A DNA stretch of 7,155 nt, taken from positions 1 to 7,155 of the forward strand of contig JAGPGE010000297.1 in the NCBI GenBank assembly GCA_018056145.1, in the 5' to 3' direction. The stretch is from Armatimonadota bacterium (GTDB taxonomy: Bacteria > Armatimonadota > Zipacnadia > Zipacnadales > JABUFB01). Of the stretch, positions 6,438-7,155 are shown in pieces. The notes below the pieces were generated by a model, which was not told where the DNA came from, did no database searches, and was given only the letters and a program-made list of their open reading frames with translations. A program made the position numbers and the translations under genes. How positions within the stretch are numbered: position 1 is the first letter of the stretch; the number at the start of each line of letters is the position of its first letter.

Positions 6438-7155
6438 GTGGGAACACCTCTCTATATAGGTCCCAATAGGCTTTTGCGCCCCTGCAGGAGGGCTCGTACA
6501 CAACGGCGGGAAGGCCGTGGCTGGGTGCCTCGGCCAGCTTGATATTGCGGGGGATGGATCGCTCGTACACTTTCGGACCCAGGAAGTGGCGCACCTCCTC
6601 AGCAACCTCCGCCGACAGGTTGGCGCGCCCGTCAAACATCGTGATCACCACGCCCCTGATGGACAGCTCTGGATTGATCTGGGCCTGCACCAGTTTGACG
6701 ACTTTGATAAGCTGTGCCAGGCCCTCCAGGGCGTAGTACTCAGCCTGAATGGGGATCAAGGCGTCCTTCGCCGCCGCCAGGCTGTTCACCGTGAGGAGGC
6801 CGAGTGAAGGAGCGGTGTCAACGAATATGACATCGTACCTATCGTGAGCGGGCTGCAGCGCATGTCGTAGGCGCGTCTCGCGCGCAATGGCGCTGGCCAG
6901 GGTCAGATCCGCGCCGGCGAGGTCGATGGTCGCCGGAATCAGGTCTAGGCCCGGCACCTTGGTGGCCTGCAGCACTTGATCCAGCGCGGATTCCGGGTCC
7001 TCGCGCAGGGAGTCGTCGGTGAGCAGGTCATAGACGCAGCATTCAAGCTCTGAACGGTCGATGCCCAGGCCAGTGGTGGCGTTGCCCTGTGGGTCGGTAT
7101 CCACGAGAAGGACCCGCTTGCCGTCCAGGGCGGCACAGGCCGCGAGGTTTACGGC
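6430..7155 (-). CDS. parA: Chromosome partitioning ATPase ParA/Soj (N-terminus missing)
   Basis: ParA is a deviant Walker-type ATPase that binds DNA non-specifically as an ATP dimer and is released by ParB, moving origins apart. The visible 241 residues begin AVNLAA, which in this family directly follows the P-loop (KGGVGKTTT), so only about 15-25 residues, including Walker A, are cut off by the right edge. Seen here: the Walker A' strand RVLLVDTDPQGN (visible residues 14-25), the Walker B region VIFVDTAPSLGLLTVNSL (with Ala where Pro is commonest), DGRANLS, and the C-terminal RNIKLAEAPSHGLP motif followed by SCRGAKAY. A GTG at 7104 is in frame but falls inside the Walker A' strand and is not the start. 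The stop TAA (6432-6430) lies within the first codons of parB. The promoter is outside the window. Confidence 0.96.
   Translation of the reverse strand, partial: AVNLAACAALDGKRVLLVDTDPQGNATTGLGIDRSELECCVYDLLTDDSLREDPESALDQVLQATKVPGLDLIPATIDLAGADLTLASAIARETRLRHALQPAHDRYDVIFVDTAPSLGLLTVNSLAAAKDALIPIQAEYYALEGLAQLIKVVKLVQAQINPELSIRGVVITMFDGRANLSAEVAEEVRHFLGPKVYERSIPRNIKLAEAPSHGLPAVVYEPSCRGAKAYWDLYREVFPRA
6445..6450 (-). promoter_or_regulatory. Ribosome binding site deciding the parB start
   Basis: On the - strand GAGGTG lies 7 bases upstream of the GTG start of parB, inside the last codons of parA. It supports this GTG over the longer upstream reading frame. Confidence 0.75.

Noticed and set aside
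6431..6446. CACGTG at 6435-6440 followed by GGAACAC, resembling the core of a parS site.
   Set aside because: The flanks are not symmetrical: the right arm has an extra base and the left arm does not match TGTTN. The bases are explained by the parB start region. No other good parS match was seen in the window.
6438..6635. N-terminal extension of the parB frame to position 6635.
   Set aside because: The added residues overlap parA, have no ParB character, and the GTG at 6437 has a good ribosome site and the family-typical N-terminus.

Overview
This is a GC-rich, gene-dense bacterial chromosome segment. It carries five genes on the + strand and two on the - strand. The genes recognisable from sequence are, left to right, the 3' end of a DciA-like (DUF721) gene, an rtcB-type RNA ligase, seryl-tRNA synthetase (serS), a copper-amine-oxidase-N-terminal-like (stalk domain) protein, a membrane-anchored protein with two Ig-like repeats, and a convergent chromosomal parB-parA pair (parA is cut by the right edge). 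No insertion sequence, CRISPR array, tRNA or rRNA gene was seen. The organism cannot be fixed from this window. High GC, a DUF721 protein with a C-terminal zinc ribbon, a stalk-domain protein and Soj/Spo0J-type parAB would suit a deep terrabacterial lineage such as Armatimonadota or a GC-rich Firmicute, but that is an inference.

Layout: positions 1-495 hold the DciA-like gene, open at the left edge. A 127-base gap with two small GC-rich hairpins precedes rtcB (623-2086). The next gap (2087-2312) looks regulatory: a perfect TTGACA -35 element with a weaker -10, a strong 7-bp GC hairpin, and a good Shine-Dalgarno site before serS (2313-3590). The stalk-domain gene (3590-4642) shares one base with the serS stop codon, and the membrane-anchored gene (4620-5561) overlaps the stalk gene. 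The three therefore form a tightly coupled unit. That unit ends base-to-base against the end of parB (5562-6437, -), and parB overlaps the end of parA (6430-7155, -) by 8 bases.

How the genes fit together: DciA-like proteins act in replicative helicase loading, and ParA/ParB segregate newly replicated origins. SerS lies close to dnaA/gyrAB in many Gram-positive genomes. Together these suggest the window is origin-proximal, with dnaA/dnaN/recF or gyrase genes probably just outside. The two genes between serS and parB have no function I can name. Their translational coupling to serS and the beta-sandwich, extracytoplasmic look of the second make them the least explained part of the window. I did not find a clearly novel system; the most useful leads are this uncharacterised pair, the hairpins at gene ends, and the serS leader.
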